A stretch of 64,000 bases of DNA, from contig NZ_JXQC01000003.1 of assembly GCF_001305965.1 (NCBI RefSeq), forward strand, positions 3,124,861 through 3,188,860. Reading direction: 5' to 3'. The translations under genes were made by a program, and so were the position numbers. This document shows, one piece after another, positions 35,394-43,400 of this stretch. The DNA comes from Erythrobacter sp. SG61-1L (GTDB lineage Bacteria > Pseudomonadota > Alphaproteobacteria > Sphingomonadales > Sphingomonadaceae). A model generated the notes under the pieces. That model saw only the letters and a list, made by a program, of their open reading frames with translations, was not told the DNA's origin and made no database searches. Each line of letters begins with the position of its first letter. The stretch's first letter is position 1.

Positions 35394-37460
35394 ATGGATT
35401 TCAGGACTGGGGACGGAGCTGCGATGGGGCTCGACGACGTGGACGCGCTGGTGGGCAAGGATTCCGATGGCGCGCAGCAGGAAACCAAGGCTGGAAAGAA
35501 CCAAGGCAAGACAGATGGCCCGGCAATGACGATGGACAGCAAGGATACAGCCACCGAAACTCTGGTGGAAACGGCCGCCGCCGATGCGCTTGCGCAGGCG
35601 ATGACGGCTGCCGCCCAGAGTGCTGCGGCGCCCAAGGACGATTCCAAGTCCGTGCGACCGCGCCGCTTCAATGTGGTGACCGATAACAGCCGCGATGCGC
35701 TGCTGACCGATTTCGGCAAGGAAACCCTGACCGACCGCTATCTGCTGCCCGGTGAGGATTTCCAGGATCTGTTCGCCCGCGTGGCCGATGCCTATGCGGA
35801 CGATGCCGATCACGCCCAGCGCCTGTACGATTACATTTCGAAGCTGTGGTTCATGCCGGCAACGCCCGTGCTGTCCAACGGCGGCACCAATCGCGGCTTG
35901 CCGATCAGCTGCTATCTCAATTCCGTGTCCGACAGCCTCGAAGGCATTGTCGGCACCTGGAACGAAAACGTCTGGCTCGCCTCGCGCGGCGGCGGCATCG
36001 GCACCTATTGGGGCGCGGTGCGCGGCATTGGCGAGCCGGTGGGCCTCAACGGCAAGACCAGCGGCATCATCCCCTTCGTGCGCGTGATGGACAGCCTGAC
36101 GCTGGCCATTTCGCAGGGTTCGCTGCGTCGCGGTTCGGCGGCCTGCTATCTCGATGTGTCGCACCCGGAAATCGAGGAATTCCTCGAAATCCGTAAGCCT
36201 TCGGGGGATTTCAACCGCAAGGCGCTGAACCTCCACCACGGCGTGCTGCTGACCGACGACTTCATGGAAGCCGTGCGGGACGGCAAGGAATTCGAGCTGA
36301 AGAGCCCGAAGGACGGTTCCGTGCGCGGCAAGGTCGATGCGCGCAGCCTGTTCCAGAAGCTGGTCGAAACCCGCCTCGCCACGGGCGAGCCTTATATCGT
36401 GTTCTCCGATACGGTGAACCGGATGATGCCCAAGCATCACCGCGACCTGGGGCTGAAGGTTTCCACCTCCAACCTCTGTTCGGAAATCACCCTGCCCACC
36501 GGCAAGGACCACTTGGGCAACGATCGCACGGCTGTGTGCTGCCTCTCCTCGCTCAATCTCGAGACCTGGGACCAGTGGAACAGCGACAAGCGCTTCGTGG
36601 AAGACGTGATGCGCTTCCTCGACAATGTGCTGCAGGATTATATCGACCGCGCGCCCAGCGAGATGGCCCGCGCCAAATATTCCGCCGAGCGTGAACGGTC
36701 TGTCGGCTTGGGCGTGATGGGCTTCCACTCCTTCCTTCAGATGAAGGGCATCGCGATGGAAAGCGCGATGGCGAAGGCGTGGAACCTCAAGATGTTCAAG
36801 CACATCAACGCCAAGGCCAATGAAGCCTCCATGCTGCTGGCCGAAGAACGCGGCGCCTGCCCGGATGCGGCCGATCAGGGCGTGATGGAACGTTTCAGCT
36901 GCAAGATGGCAATCGCGCCTACCGCGTCGATCAGCATCATCTGCGGCGGCACCAGCGCCTGCATCGAACCGATCCCGGCGAATATCTACACCCACAAGAC
37001 CCTGTCGGGCAGCTTCGTGGTGAAGAACCCCTATCTGGAAAAGCTGCTGCAGGCGAAGTCCAAGGATTCCACCAATGTGTGGAACACGATCCTGGAACGC
37101 GGCGGCTCGGTCCAGCATCTCGATTTCCTCTCGCCGGAGGAAAAGGCGGTCTACAAGACCAGCTTCGAGATCGACCAGCGCTGGCTGCTGGAATTCGCGG
37201 CCGACCGTGCGCCCTTCATCGATCAGGCGCAGAGCCTCAATCTGTTCATCCCGGCCGATGTCGACAAGTGGGATCTGCTGATGCTGCACTTCCAGGCATG
37301 GGAAAAGGGCATCAAGTCGCTCTATTACCTGCGGTCCAAGAGCGTGCAGCGCGCGGGCTTTGCCGGCGGGGTGGAGGCCGACAACACCAAGGATGCGGCC
37401 AAGTTCGAACTCAGCGCCGGCGAACAGACCGATTACGAGGAATGTCTCGCCTGCCAGTAA
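35394..37460 (+). CDS. nrdA: class I ribonucleoside-diphosphate reductase, alpha subunit
   Basis: NrdA holds the catalytic site that reduces ribonucleotides to deoxyribonucleotides. The 688-aa protein has SCYLNSVSDSLEGI near 172 (first redox Cys), NLCSEITLP near 360 (thiyl-radical Cys plus Asn/Glu), AVCCLSSLNL near 382, SLYYLRSKS near 643 (the double-Tyr radical relay) and a C-terminal ECLACQ swinging Cys pair. The first ~95 residues are low-complexity (Asp/Ala/Lys-rich) and I see no ATP-cone. An in-frame ATG at 35424 has GGAG upstream and is an alternative start. The nrdB subunit lies 2.5 kb away with small genes between. Confidence 0.95.
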   Translation: MDFRTGDGAAMGLDDVDALVGKDSDGAQQETKAGKNQGKTDGPAMTMDSKDTATETLVETAAADALAQAMTAAAQSAAAPKDDSKSVRPRRFNVVTDNSRDALLTDFGKETLTDRYLLPGEDFQDLFARVADAYADDADHAQRLYDYISKLWFMPATPVLSNGGTNRGLPISCYLNSVSDSLEGIVGTWNENVWLASRGGGIGTYWGAVRGIGEPVGLNGKTSGIIPFVRVMDSLTLAISQGSLRRGSAACYLDVSHPEIEEFLEIRKPSGDFNRKALNLHHGVLLTDDFMEAVRDGKEFELKSPKDGSVRGKVDARSLFQKLVETRLATGEPYIVFSDTVNRMMPKHHRDLGLKVSTSNLCSEITLPTGKDHLGNDRTAVCCLSSLNLETWDQWNSDKRFVEDVMRFLDNVLQDYIDRAPSEMARAKYSAERERSVGLGVMGFHSFLQMKGIAMESAMAKAWNLKMFKHINAKANEASMLLAEERGACPDAADQGVMERFSCKMAIAPTASISIICGGTSACIEPIPANIYTHKTLSGSFVVKNPYLEKLLQAKSKDSTNVWNTILERGGSVQHLDFLSPEEKAVYKTSFEIDQRWLLEFAADRAPFIDQAQSLNLFIPADVDKWDLLMLHFQAWEKGIKSLYYLRSKSVQRAGFAGGVEADNTKDAAKFELSAGEQTDYEECLACQ

Positions 37461-37501
37461 GCGGCCTGAGGCCTGCCGCTGAACGCGGCGAAGTGAATAG
37501 A

Positions 37502-37545
37502 GGGCGGGCGGCGCTGCGGAACCATCCGCGCCGTCCGCCCGTTTC
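37502..37545 (+). terminator. terminator downstream of nrdA
   Basis: GGGCGGGCGGCGC and GCGCCGTCCGCCC form a long GC-rich stem (37502-37540) with GCGG/CCGC at its tip, followed by GTTTC. It lies 40 bases after the nrdA stop. Confidence 0.7.
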
Positions 37546-37614
37546 ATATCCATCGGGCATCGGGGGAACCGAAGGGGGGAACCGGGGGCAGTTCAACCTT
37601 CGAGGAGAGCCCGA

Positions 37615-37902
37615 ATGCCCCTTTACGTTCCCCAGATCGCACTGGCCCTCGCCATCCTGCTCACCGCGGCCACCGGCATCTGGCTGCTGATCAACGCGCG
37701 CGCCGTCGCGCGCCTGTTCCGCCGCAGCGACATTATCCAGCCCGGCCCAGCGCTCGGCCGCCAGACCCCGCCGCCGCGCCGTCTTGTGCTGGCGATGCTG
37801 GCAGGCTTCACACTGGGCTGGGTGGGCAGCGTGGCGATCTGGAGCTGGGCCATGACGGAGGAAGCGGTGGAAGTGGTGGATGCGCGGGCCTCTGGCGCTT
37901 GA
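37615..37902 (+). CDS. small membrane protein of unknown function
   Basis: A 95-aa protein starting at ATG 37615 behind GAGGAGAG. Two membrane segments are clear (LALAILLTAATGIWLLI near the N-terminus and LAMLAGFTLGWVGSVAIWSW), joined by a basic cytosolic loop RAVARLFRRSD. It has no signal-peptide cut site and no named domain. It lies between the nrdA terminator and a long extragenic palindrome. Confidence 0.75.
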   Translation: MPLYVPQIALALAILLTAATGIWLLINARAVARLFRRSDIIQPGPALGRQTPPPRRLVLAMLAGFTLGWVGSVAIWSWAMTEEAVEVVDARASGA

Positions 37903-37922
37903 GCAAGATCGTTTGGCTGCAT

Positions 37923-38006
37923 CGTCATTGCGAGGGCCAGCGGCCCGAAGCAATCAAGAGCGCAATGCGCTACGCCCTAGATTGCTTCGTTGCGCTCGCA
38001 ATGACG
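37923..38006. repeat. long composite palindrome, CGTCATTGCGAG family
   Basis: Outer arms CGTCATTGCGAG and CTCGCAATGACG enclose inner arms GAAGCAATC and GATTGCTTC. The element fills most of the gap between two small plus-strand genes. Related copies lie at 48480 and 55829; none contains a gene. Confidence 0.8.
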
Positions 38007-38064
38007 AGCTATAACGCGCAAACAGGGTGGCGTTCCGGCAAGTTCTGGAAGCAGGAGCATTACG

Positions 38065-38361
38065 ATGACGAAACAGCTTGTTCGGCCCGCCGCACTGGCG
38101 CTTGCTATCCTCCTCCTCACCGCCTGCGCGCGGCAGGTGCCCGAGGCCGTGAGCCATGGCGCCGATGTGCCCGGCTTCTGGTGGGGGCTGTGGCATGGCT
38201 TCATCTTTCCCTGGGCCTGGATCGGATCGCTCTTTTCGCCCGACATCGCCGTCTATGCCGTGCCCAACAGCGGCGGCTGGTACGATTTCGGCTTCTTCGT
38301 GGGGATCACCGTGCTGGGCGGGGGTTCGTTCTTCGGATCGCGCCGCCGCGACCGCGACTGA
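38065..38361 (+). CDS. small conserved lipoprotein, unknown function
   Basis: A 98-aa protein starting at ATG 38065. The N-terminal ALAILLLTACARQ is a signal peptide with a lipobox (LTAC), so the mature protein is anchored by Cys21. Two further hydrophobic or aromatic stretches (GFWWGLWHGFIFPWAW and FGFFVGITVLGGGSFFG) suggest it spans or hugs the membrane. The last residues are RRRDRD. It seems to be a sphingomonad-specific protein and no function is known to me. Confidence 0.75.
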   Translation: MTKQLVRPAALALAILLLTACARQVPEAVSHGADVPGFWWGLWHGFIFPWAWIGSLFSPDIAVYAVPNSGGWYDFGFFVGITVLGGGSFFGSRRRDRD

Positions 38362-38396
38362 CCGCGCCCGCCGCAATTCCCGCCGCTCTTGCGCAG

Positions 38397-38433
38397 GAAA
38401 AGGCCCCGGCCCCCTACCGAGGAACCGGGGCCT
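38397..38433 (-). terminator. hairpin between convergent genes, mainly terminating DUF2171
   Basis: AGGCCCCGG (38401-38409) and CCGGGGCCT (38425-38433) form a 9-bp perfect stem. On the minus strand it is followed by a short T-run (complement of 38397-38400), so it best serves the DUF2171 gene. Confidence 0.7.
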
Positions 38434-38480
38434 CCCCCCGGCCATTCCGCACGGCAAGGGCGGAACGGCCATCGCCTGAC

Positions 38481-38699
38481 CTATGCAGACGGTGAAATGC
38501 GCGCCTCCGGCTTCAGATAGACGCGATTGTCGTCGATCCGGGCGACGTCATCCAGCAGCAGGAAGTGGTGGCGGGCATCGCCGCTGTCGCTGCGGGTCAG
38601 CTTGATCCGCTCGTCCTCCACCGCATCCACGGTGCCCACATGCTGGCCGCTGGCATTGGCCACTTCCATGTGTTCCTTGATCCTGAGCTTTTCGAACAT
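38481..38699 (-). CDS. DUF2171 family protein
   Basis: A 72-aa cytosolic protein starting at ATG 38699 behind a AAAAGGAG site. It is a typical DUF2171 protein: IKEHMEVANASGQHVGTVDAV, KLTRSDSGDARHHFL and VARIDDNRVYLKPEA. The fold is a small PRC-barrel-like beta protein. The role is unknown; members are often stress-associated in sphingomonads. It is a single-gene unit between convergent and divergent genes. Confidence 0.87.
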   Translation of the reverse strand: MFEKLRIKEHMEVANASGQHVGTVDAVEDERIKLTRSDSGDARHHFLLLDDVARIDDNRVYLKPEARISPSA

Positions 38700-38936
38700 G
38701 GCATGCTCCTTTTCGGTTGCAGCCCCCGGTTCGGCCCTGTTGCCCGATCAACGGACGGGCAGGCGCGGGCGTTCCCCCGTCTGTCGCAGCCCATGCACCG
38801 AACCGGGGCGAGCCGTTACCAGCCGCGACATTTCGCGGCTTGGCCGGCAGAGGCTCAGGGCTTATATTAGCAATATGGAATGCGGTTCGGGCTAGGTCCG
38901 CGTTTCCGGAACGAAACGCACATAAAGGCTTATCCC

Positions 38937-39320
38937 ATGCGCAAATGGCATCGCTGGATCTCGATCTTCTTCGGGGTCTTCATGGCCTGGATCGCCGTCA
39001 CCGGCATTCTCAGCCAGGTCTTCGTCCTCTGGCCCACGGGCGCGGAAGGCCCGGCGGCGCTGCCTGCCACGCCGGAAGGCTTCACCTGCCCCGAAGGCTG
39101 GCGCTGCATGCCCGCGGCCGAACCTTCGGGCATGCGCAGCCTTGTCGGCCTGATGCACCACCTCCATTCGGGCGAGAGCTTCGGCGCGGTGGGCACGGCG
39201 ATCTCGGTACTCTCGGGCTTCGCGCTGCTGTTCTTCGCCGTCTCGGGCCTGTGGCTCTACATCCAGATGTGGCGCAACCGGGCGAGCCGGGGCCTGAAGG
39301 GCGGCATGTTCTGGAAGTGA
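38937..39320 (+). CDS. PepSY-associated transmembrane protein
   Basis: A 127-aa inner-membrane protein starting at ATG 38937. The N-terminal KWHRWISIFFGVFMAWIAVTG (in part) is the PepSY-TM helix typical of siderophore/iron-related PepSY proteins. A periplasmic loop with two Cys (FTCPEGWRCM) follows, then MHHLHSGESFG and a second helix (SGFALLFFAVSGLWLYIQ). It is far shorter than full PepSY-TM proteins, so it could be a one-module version. Its neighbours do not indicate a substrate. Confidence 0.8.
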   Translation: MRKWHRWISIFFGVFMAWIAVTGILSQVFVLWPTGAEGPAALPATPEGFTCPEGWRCMPAAEPSGMRSLVGLMHHLHSGESFGAVGTAISVLSGFALLFFAVSGLWLYIQMWRNRASRGLKGGMFWK

Positions 39321-39369
39321 TTTTCCCTGACTTGCCGATTTGTTGAACCGTGTTAGCCCTCATTCGGCA

Positions 39370-39888
39370 ATGGGGGCTGACATGGTGGATGGCATGATCG
39401 GGGTACTTGGGCCGTTGCCGGTGATGGCGGACCTTACCGCTGCCCTCACTCTGCCCGTCATCGCCATGTTCGGGGCCGGGGCAGTTATTGCGCTATGCGC
39501 GCAGACATTCCCGCGCTTGCACTATCTCTTCACCAAGCTCAGGCCGCGCCAGGAAATGGCCGAATATCGCTCCGGCCAGGAGGAAGGCGCACCCCCGGAA
39601 ATCGAGTTGAATCGCCTTGTTCCGTCCATGCTGATGGGCGCTGTTCTTGTTGGTGGACCCTACCTGCTCGACGAACTGGAGATAAACGGTTGGATCGTGG
39701 CGGGCTGCGGGATAATTTTCGCCGGCTGGCTGCTCGTGTGGATATGGCGCAGGCTCAACAACCCACCGGAACTGCACCAGCCGCTGCTGCCGGATGCGAC
39801 TATCCCGCAGGAAGCGGTGCTTGGCGCCCTCTCCGCAGGGGCCATTGTCATCTTCGCGCTGGCGATGCTCGTGTGGGTCATTTTCTGA
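39370..39888 (+). CDS. membrane protein of unknown function
   Basis: A 172-aa protein with about four membrane segments: TLPVIAMFGAGAVIALCAQ, LVPSMLMGAVLVGGPYLL, GWIVAGCGIIFAGWLLVWIW and AGAIVIFALAMLVWVIF. ATG 39370 and ATG 39382 are both possible; the second has GGGGG at good spacing. No named domain is recognised. It lies just before nrdB but is separated from it by a 107-bp region. Confidence 0.65.
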   Translation: MGADMVDGMIGVLGPLPVMADLTAALTLPVIAMFGAGAVIALCAQTFPRLHYLFTKLRPRQEMAEYRSGQEEGAPPEIELNRLVPSMLMGAVLVGGPYLLDELEINGWIVAGCGIIFAGWLLVWIWRRLNNPPELHQPLLPDATIPQEAVLGALSAGAIVIFALAMLVWVIF

Positions 39889-39915
39889 GCGCAGATAATT
39901 CGCTTTATCCCCGCC

Positions 39916-39954
39916 GAATCATTCCCTCTTGCCTTCGAATCACAGGCATGATTC
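39916..39954. promoter_or_regulatory. GANTC cluster upstream of nrdB
   Basis: Three GANTC sites lie at 39916-39920, 39937-39941 and 39950-39954, within 39 bases and 42-80 bases before the nrdB start. This mirrors the denser cluster upstream of nrdA. CcrM methylates GANTC in alphaproteobacteria, and GcrA responds to that state at cell-cycle promoters. Confidence 0.5.
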
Positions 39955-39995
39955 CCTATGTTGGCTGTTCGCACTGACGCCCATGGAGACACAAC

Positions 39996-41066
39996 ATGTC
40001 GCTGCTCGAAGCACGCAAGACCTACAAGCCCTTTGAATATCCCTGGGCTTACGAGTTCTGGAAGCGTCAGCAGCAGGTCCATTGGCTGCCGGAAGAAGTT
40101 CCCCTGGGCGAAGACTGCCGCGACTGGGCACAGAAGCTGTCCGATCACGAGCGGAACCTGCTCACCCAGATCTTCCGCTTCTTCACTCAGGCCGACGTGG
40201 AAGTGCAGGATTGCTACCACGAAAAATACGGCCGCGTGTTCAAGCCGACCGAGGTGAAGATGATGCTCACCGCCTTCTCCAATATGGAGACGGTGCACAT
40301 CGCCGCCTATTCCCACCTGCTCGACACGATCGGCATGCCCGAAAGCGAATATGGCATGTTCCTCGAATATGAGGAGATGAAGGCCAAGCACGATTACCTG
40401 CAGGAATTCGGCGTCGAAACGGACGAGGATATCGCCCGCACGCTGGCCATGTTCGGCGGCTTCACCGAAGGGCTGCAGCTCTTCGCCAGCTTCGCCATGC
40501 TGATGAACTTCCCGCGCTTCAACAAGATGAAGGGCATGGGCCAGATCGTCACCTGGTCGATCCGCGATGAAAGCCTGCACTGCGAAGGCATCACCCAGCT
40601 GTTCCACGCCTTCTGCGCGGAACGCGGCTGCCTGACCAAGGCAGTGAAGGACGACATCATGGACATGTGCCAGAAGACGGTGCGCCTGGAAGACGCCTTC
40701 ATCGATCTGGCCTTCGAAGCAGGCCCGGTGCCGGGCATGACGGCGAAGGAAATCAAGCGCTACATCCGCTATATCGCCGACTGGCGCCTCAGCCAGCTGG
40801 GCCTCCCGGCGATCTACATGGTGGACGATCACCCGCTGCCCTGGCTCACCCCGCTGCTCAACGGCGTGGAACACGCCAACTTCTTCGAAACCCGCGCCAC
40901 CGAATATTCGAAGGGCGCCACCAAGGGTAACTGGAACGACGTCTGGGCCAGCTTCGACCAGCGCCGCAAGGCCAAGACCGGCGACAGCGCGAACGATCTG
41001 GCCACCGACGATGGCGAGCCGGATATGTTCGGCGATGCCTCGGGTGGGGTGCAGGCGGCGGAGTGA
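39996..41066 (+). CDS. nrdB: class I ribonucleoside-diphosphate reductase, beta subunit
   Basis: NrdB carries the metal/tyrosyl-radical cofactor used by NrdA. The 356-aa protein starts at ATG 39996 behind GGAGACACAAC. The ferritin-like core includes DVEVQDCYHEKYG, ETVHIAAYSHLLDT with the probable radical Tyr near residue 105, QIVTWSIRDESLHCEG and NFFETRATEYSKG near the C-terminus. The tail ends in a short acidic or Ala-rich stretch where NrdB normally docks into NrdA. No ATP-cone is present at the N-terminus. An HNH-like gene follows after 4 bp. Confidence 0.95.
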   Translation: MSLLEARKTYKPFEYPWAYEFWKRQQQVHWLPEEVPLGEDCRDWAQKLSDHERNLLTQIFRFFTQADVEVQDCYHEKYGRVFKPTEVKMMLTAFSNMETVHIAAYSHLLDTIGMPESEYGMFLEYEEMKAKHDYLQEFGVETDEDIARTLAMFGGFTEGLQLFASFAMLMNFPRFNKMKGMGQIVTWSIRDESLHCEGITQLFHAFCAERGCLTKAVKDDIMDMCQKTVRLEDAFIDLAFEAGPVPGMTAKEIKRYIRYIADWRLSQLGLPAIYMVDDHPLPWLTPLLNGVEHANFFETRATEYSKGATKGNWNDVWASFDQRRKAKTGDSANDLATDDGEPDMFGDASGGVQAAE

Positions 41067-41070
41067 GGAG

Positions 41071-41502
41071 GTGGCGCTGATTTATGCGGCGCCGCCGGGA
41101 CTGAAGCTTCCGCAGGAGACTTACAGCCGGTGGCTTCGTCGTAAAGCAGCGTCTCATTTGAAGCGCGATCGTCTGCGCTGTGATCATCCGATCAAAGGTG
41201 AGGAATATCGCCGGAAAATTCATGCGGCGGTCTGCGACCACGGAACGCATGATTTTTACACCGGCGAGGAACTGAACTGGCAGCTTGTTTGCACCTATTC
41301 GAATGAAGAATCTCGGGTGGGCCGGTCGCATTACAAGGCGAGCTTTGCCATGCTGCCGACGGTCGATCACGTGTTGGGTGAAGATGGGCGTTATGACTTC
41401 GTCATATGCTCCTGGCGTACAAATGACGCGAAAAATGATCTTGCTCATGCAGAGTTCGTCGAACTGTGTCGCAAGGTCGTGGCCAAGGCTGGCGCTGGTT
41501 AG
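41071..41502 (+). CDS. HNH-like protein of unknown role
   Basis: A 143-aa basic protein. GTG 41071 (with GAGGAG immediately before it) is the best start; an ATG at 41011 would overlap nrdB. Sequence such as RDRLRCDHPIKGEEYRRKIHAAVCD and FYTGEELNWQLVCTYSNEESR, with TVDHVLGEDGRYDFVICSWRTNDAK (given in part), resembles an HNH-type fold with a cysteine and DH motif but lacks a full classical zinc-binding HNH core. No signal peptide. The close spacing to nrdB suggests one transcript. Confidence 0.7.
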   Translation: MALIYAAPPGLKLPQETYSRWLRRKAASHLKRDRLRCDHPIKGEEYRRKIHAAVCDHGTHDFYTGEELNWQLVCTYSNEESRVGRSHYKASFAMLPTVDHVLGEDGRYDFVICSWRTNDAKNDLAHAEFVELCRKVVAKAGAG

Positions 41503-41554
41503 TTCAGTTTTCTTGTAGGGTGTTGTGCGGAGGCGGGCTCCCCGTTTTAGACAT

Positions 41555-41631
41555 CGTCATCCCGGACTTGATCCGGGATCCCGCTATTTCTCGCTTGGGA
41601 AGCTGGACCCCGGCACGAGGCCGGGGTGACG
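41555..41631. repeat. composite palindrome, CGTCATCCCGGACTTGATCC family
   Basis: CGTCATCCCGGACTTGATCC and GGGATCCCGC on the left, CTGGACCCCGGCACGAGGCC and GGGGTGACG on the right, give outer arms CGTCATCCCGG/CCGGGGTGACG. A degenerate copy is at 654-684. It lies between two plus-strand genes. Confidence 0.75.
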
Positions 41632-41745
41632 GGCCACAACAATCCCGCGTCAATTTTGCGGCGGCAGAAGGGCGGAATACCCTTACGTGACAATTCCCCG
41701 CCCCTTCCGTTAAACCGGCGCGGTTCTGCAAAGCGGAGGGAAGCG

Positions 41746-42537
41746 ATGCGCTCGATTGTCCGGTCTGTTGCCGCGCTTGGCCGTGTGGCCTTTTGCCTGC
41801 CCTTCTGCGCGGGCGCGCTGGCCCTGCTGCCTGCCCCGGCGCTCGCCTGCTCGGTGGGGAACGATTACCGCGTGCCGACCAATCTCGAACTGGCGGGCGA
41901 TGCCGATCTGATCCTGCTGGGCAAGGTCACGGGCGGGTCGCTGGGCATGTCCGAAGGGCCGGAGAATACAGACATTACGGTGGAGCCGATCCGGGCGATC
42001 AAGGGCGATTTACCGGGGGAGGCGATCACCCTACGCGGGCTCAGCCTTTCGGAGCCGCGCTTTCTGGCACTGAGTAATCCCTATGAACTCGTCGATGCCC
42101 ATCCGCTCAGCTATATCGGCGGCTGCATCCGCTATATGTTCCCGCTGGGCACCAGGGCACTGTTCTTCCTGAAGCGCGGCGAGGATGGCGACTGGCAGGC
42201 CACGGGGCGCCCGTTCAGCCGCTGGGCCGAAGACGTGCCGGACGAAGATGCGCCCTGGGTGCGGCTGAGCACGCTCTATGCCCAAGCCGCCGCGCTGCCG
42301 GACGCGGAACGCACCGCCATGCTGGAACGGGCGCGCGATGAATGGGCAGCCATGGCCGACGATCCCGTGGCGCAATTGCTGGCCGCCAATGTCACACGCC
42401 AGTTGGCCGGGCAGAACGAGCCATGGAACCTGCTGATGCAGCGCGAACTGGGCCTGCTCGGCTATCCCGACGAACAGGAAGAAGCCCCGGCCAGCGTGGA
42501 TGCCGCGTTGGAAAAGATGCGCGGCACCGAAGACTGA
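41746..42537 (+). CDS. secreted protein of unknown function
   Basis: A 263-aa exported protein starting at ATG 41746 behind GGAGGGAAGC. The signal peptide ends near ALACSVG, and the Cys there could be a lipobox (LALACS) or a disulfide partner. The mature part has a beta-rich region (DLILLGKVTGGSLGMSEGPE) and a helical region (RTAMLERARDEWAAMADDPV). I recognise no domain. Its convergent neighbour is a DUF4870-like gene. Confidence 0.7.
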   Translation: MRSIVRSVAALGRVAFCLPFCAGALALLPAPALACSVGNDYRVPTNLELAGDADLILLGKVTGGSLGMSEGPENTDITVEPIRAIKGDLPGEAITLRGLSLSEPRFLALSNPYELVDAHPLSYIGGCIRYMFPLGTRALFFLKRGEDGDWQATGRPFSRWAEDVPDEDAPWVRLSTLYAQAAALPDAERTAMLERARDEWAAMADDPVAQLLAANVTRQLAGQNEPWNLLMQRELGLLGYPDEQEEAPASVDAALEKMRGTED

Positions 42538-42552
42538 GCCTTGCTACGGCGC

Positions 42553-42600
42553 CCGCTTAAGCCAGCCCCGTTTGAGCCAGCCCCGCTTAAGCCAGCCACG
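42553..42600. repeat. three tandem 15-bp units at the 3' end of the DUF4870-like gene
   Basis: GCTTAAGCCAGCCCC, GTTTGAGCCAGCCCC and GCTTAAGCCAGCCA follow each other. The last unit carries the DUF4870-like stop codon and the two others lie just past it. It looks like a local duplication by slippage. Confidence 0.65.
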
Positions 42601-42946
42601 TGCCCGGATTGGGCATGGGGGCCTGCTTCTGCGCGTTCACCAGGCTCAGCACGCTGCGCACCACCACCAGCACCGCCACGGCGGGCAGCACGATCAGGCC
42701 GATCAGCACGAAGACCAGGATGAAGCCGACCACCCCGCCGATCAGGCCGATCCAGAAGGTGCGGATCAAATATTCGTAATGGGAAACTTCCCAGGCCGCC
42801 TTGGGCTCGCTCTTCCACACATAGGCCAGAACCACGCCCACCAGCGCGGTGATGCCGGTGATGAAGGATGCGAGATAAAGCAGGCTGACGATCGTGGGCT
42901 GGTTGAGATCGAACCCGCCCGATGCCGGGGTTTGGGGATTGTCCAT
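42587..42946 (-). CDS. DUF4870-like membrane protein
   Basis: A 119-aa protein starting at ATG 42946. Three membrane segments are clear: TIVSLLYLASFITGITALVG (in part), FWIGLIGGVVGFILVFVLIGL and VLPAVAVLVVVRSVLSLV. KAAWEVSHYEYLIRTFWIG is the loop found in DUF4870 and related small inner-membrane proteins. The role is unknown. The 3' end overlaps the tandem-repeat array. Confidence 0.8.
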   Translation of the reverse strand: MDNPQTPASGGFDLNQPTIVSLLYLASFITGITALVGVVLAYVWKSEPKAAWEVSHYEYLIRTFWIGLIGGVVGFILVFVLIGLIVLPAVAVLVVVRSVLSLVNAQKQAPMPNPGTWLA

Positions 42947-43120
42947 CGCGTTCCTCCTGTTGCGGCGCTCAGGCTATCCCAATTCCGGGACAGGAGGAAG
43001 TCGGCGCCCACCGGTTGTATCGGGAGGGGAGGGCGATTGTTCCGATTGCGATGAAGCATGGAACCCGCGCCGCCTCGCCCCGTTGGTCTGGCAGGATAAC
43101 AGGCAGAAGGAGGATGCAGC

Positions 43121-43273
43121 ATGGAAGTCGTGACCATGGAAGATCGCCGCAAGGAACTGGCCAGCCTGCTCCGGCAGATGGAGGCCCATCCCGAACGGGA
43201 CTGGAGCGCGGAGAAGGCGCGGGCCAATGTGCTGCGCGAAATGCTCGGTCGGCCCGAAGGCGCGAACGACTGA
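43121..43273 (+). CDS. 50-aa protein of unknown function
   Basis: ATG 43121 is preceded by AAGGAGG, the best ribosome site in this part of the window, and the frame ends in TGA 43271-43273. The peptide is highly charged and helical (MEDRRKELASLLRQMEAHPE, then WSAEKARANVLREMLG) with no signal peptide or membrane segment. It looks like a soluble helical hairpin. No family is recognised. It is easily missed because of its length. Confidence 0.65.
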   Translation: MEVVTMEDRRKELASLLRQMEAHPERDWSAEKARANVLREMLGRPEGAND

Positions 43274-43400
43274 CGCACTGACGCGATAGCGGCCGGAGGT
43301 AACGGCCGGTGCGGATCATATTTCCAGTGCTTGCGTGGTGGCGCGGGCGCGGGCTGTGGGGTATCGTGCCCGGCGGATCAATGAAGAGGGAGACCTTGTA

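Noticed and set aside
35145-37553. 802-codon open frame antisense to nrdA
   Set aside because: Same reason: full-length nrdA lies on the other strand and the antisense peptide has no domain features.
42553-42600. Tandem units as a CRISPR array
   Set aside because: Units are directly adjacent 15-mers without spacers and only three are present; no cas gene is in the window.
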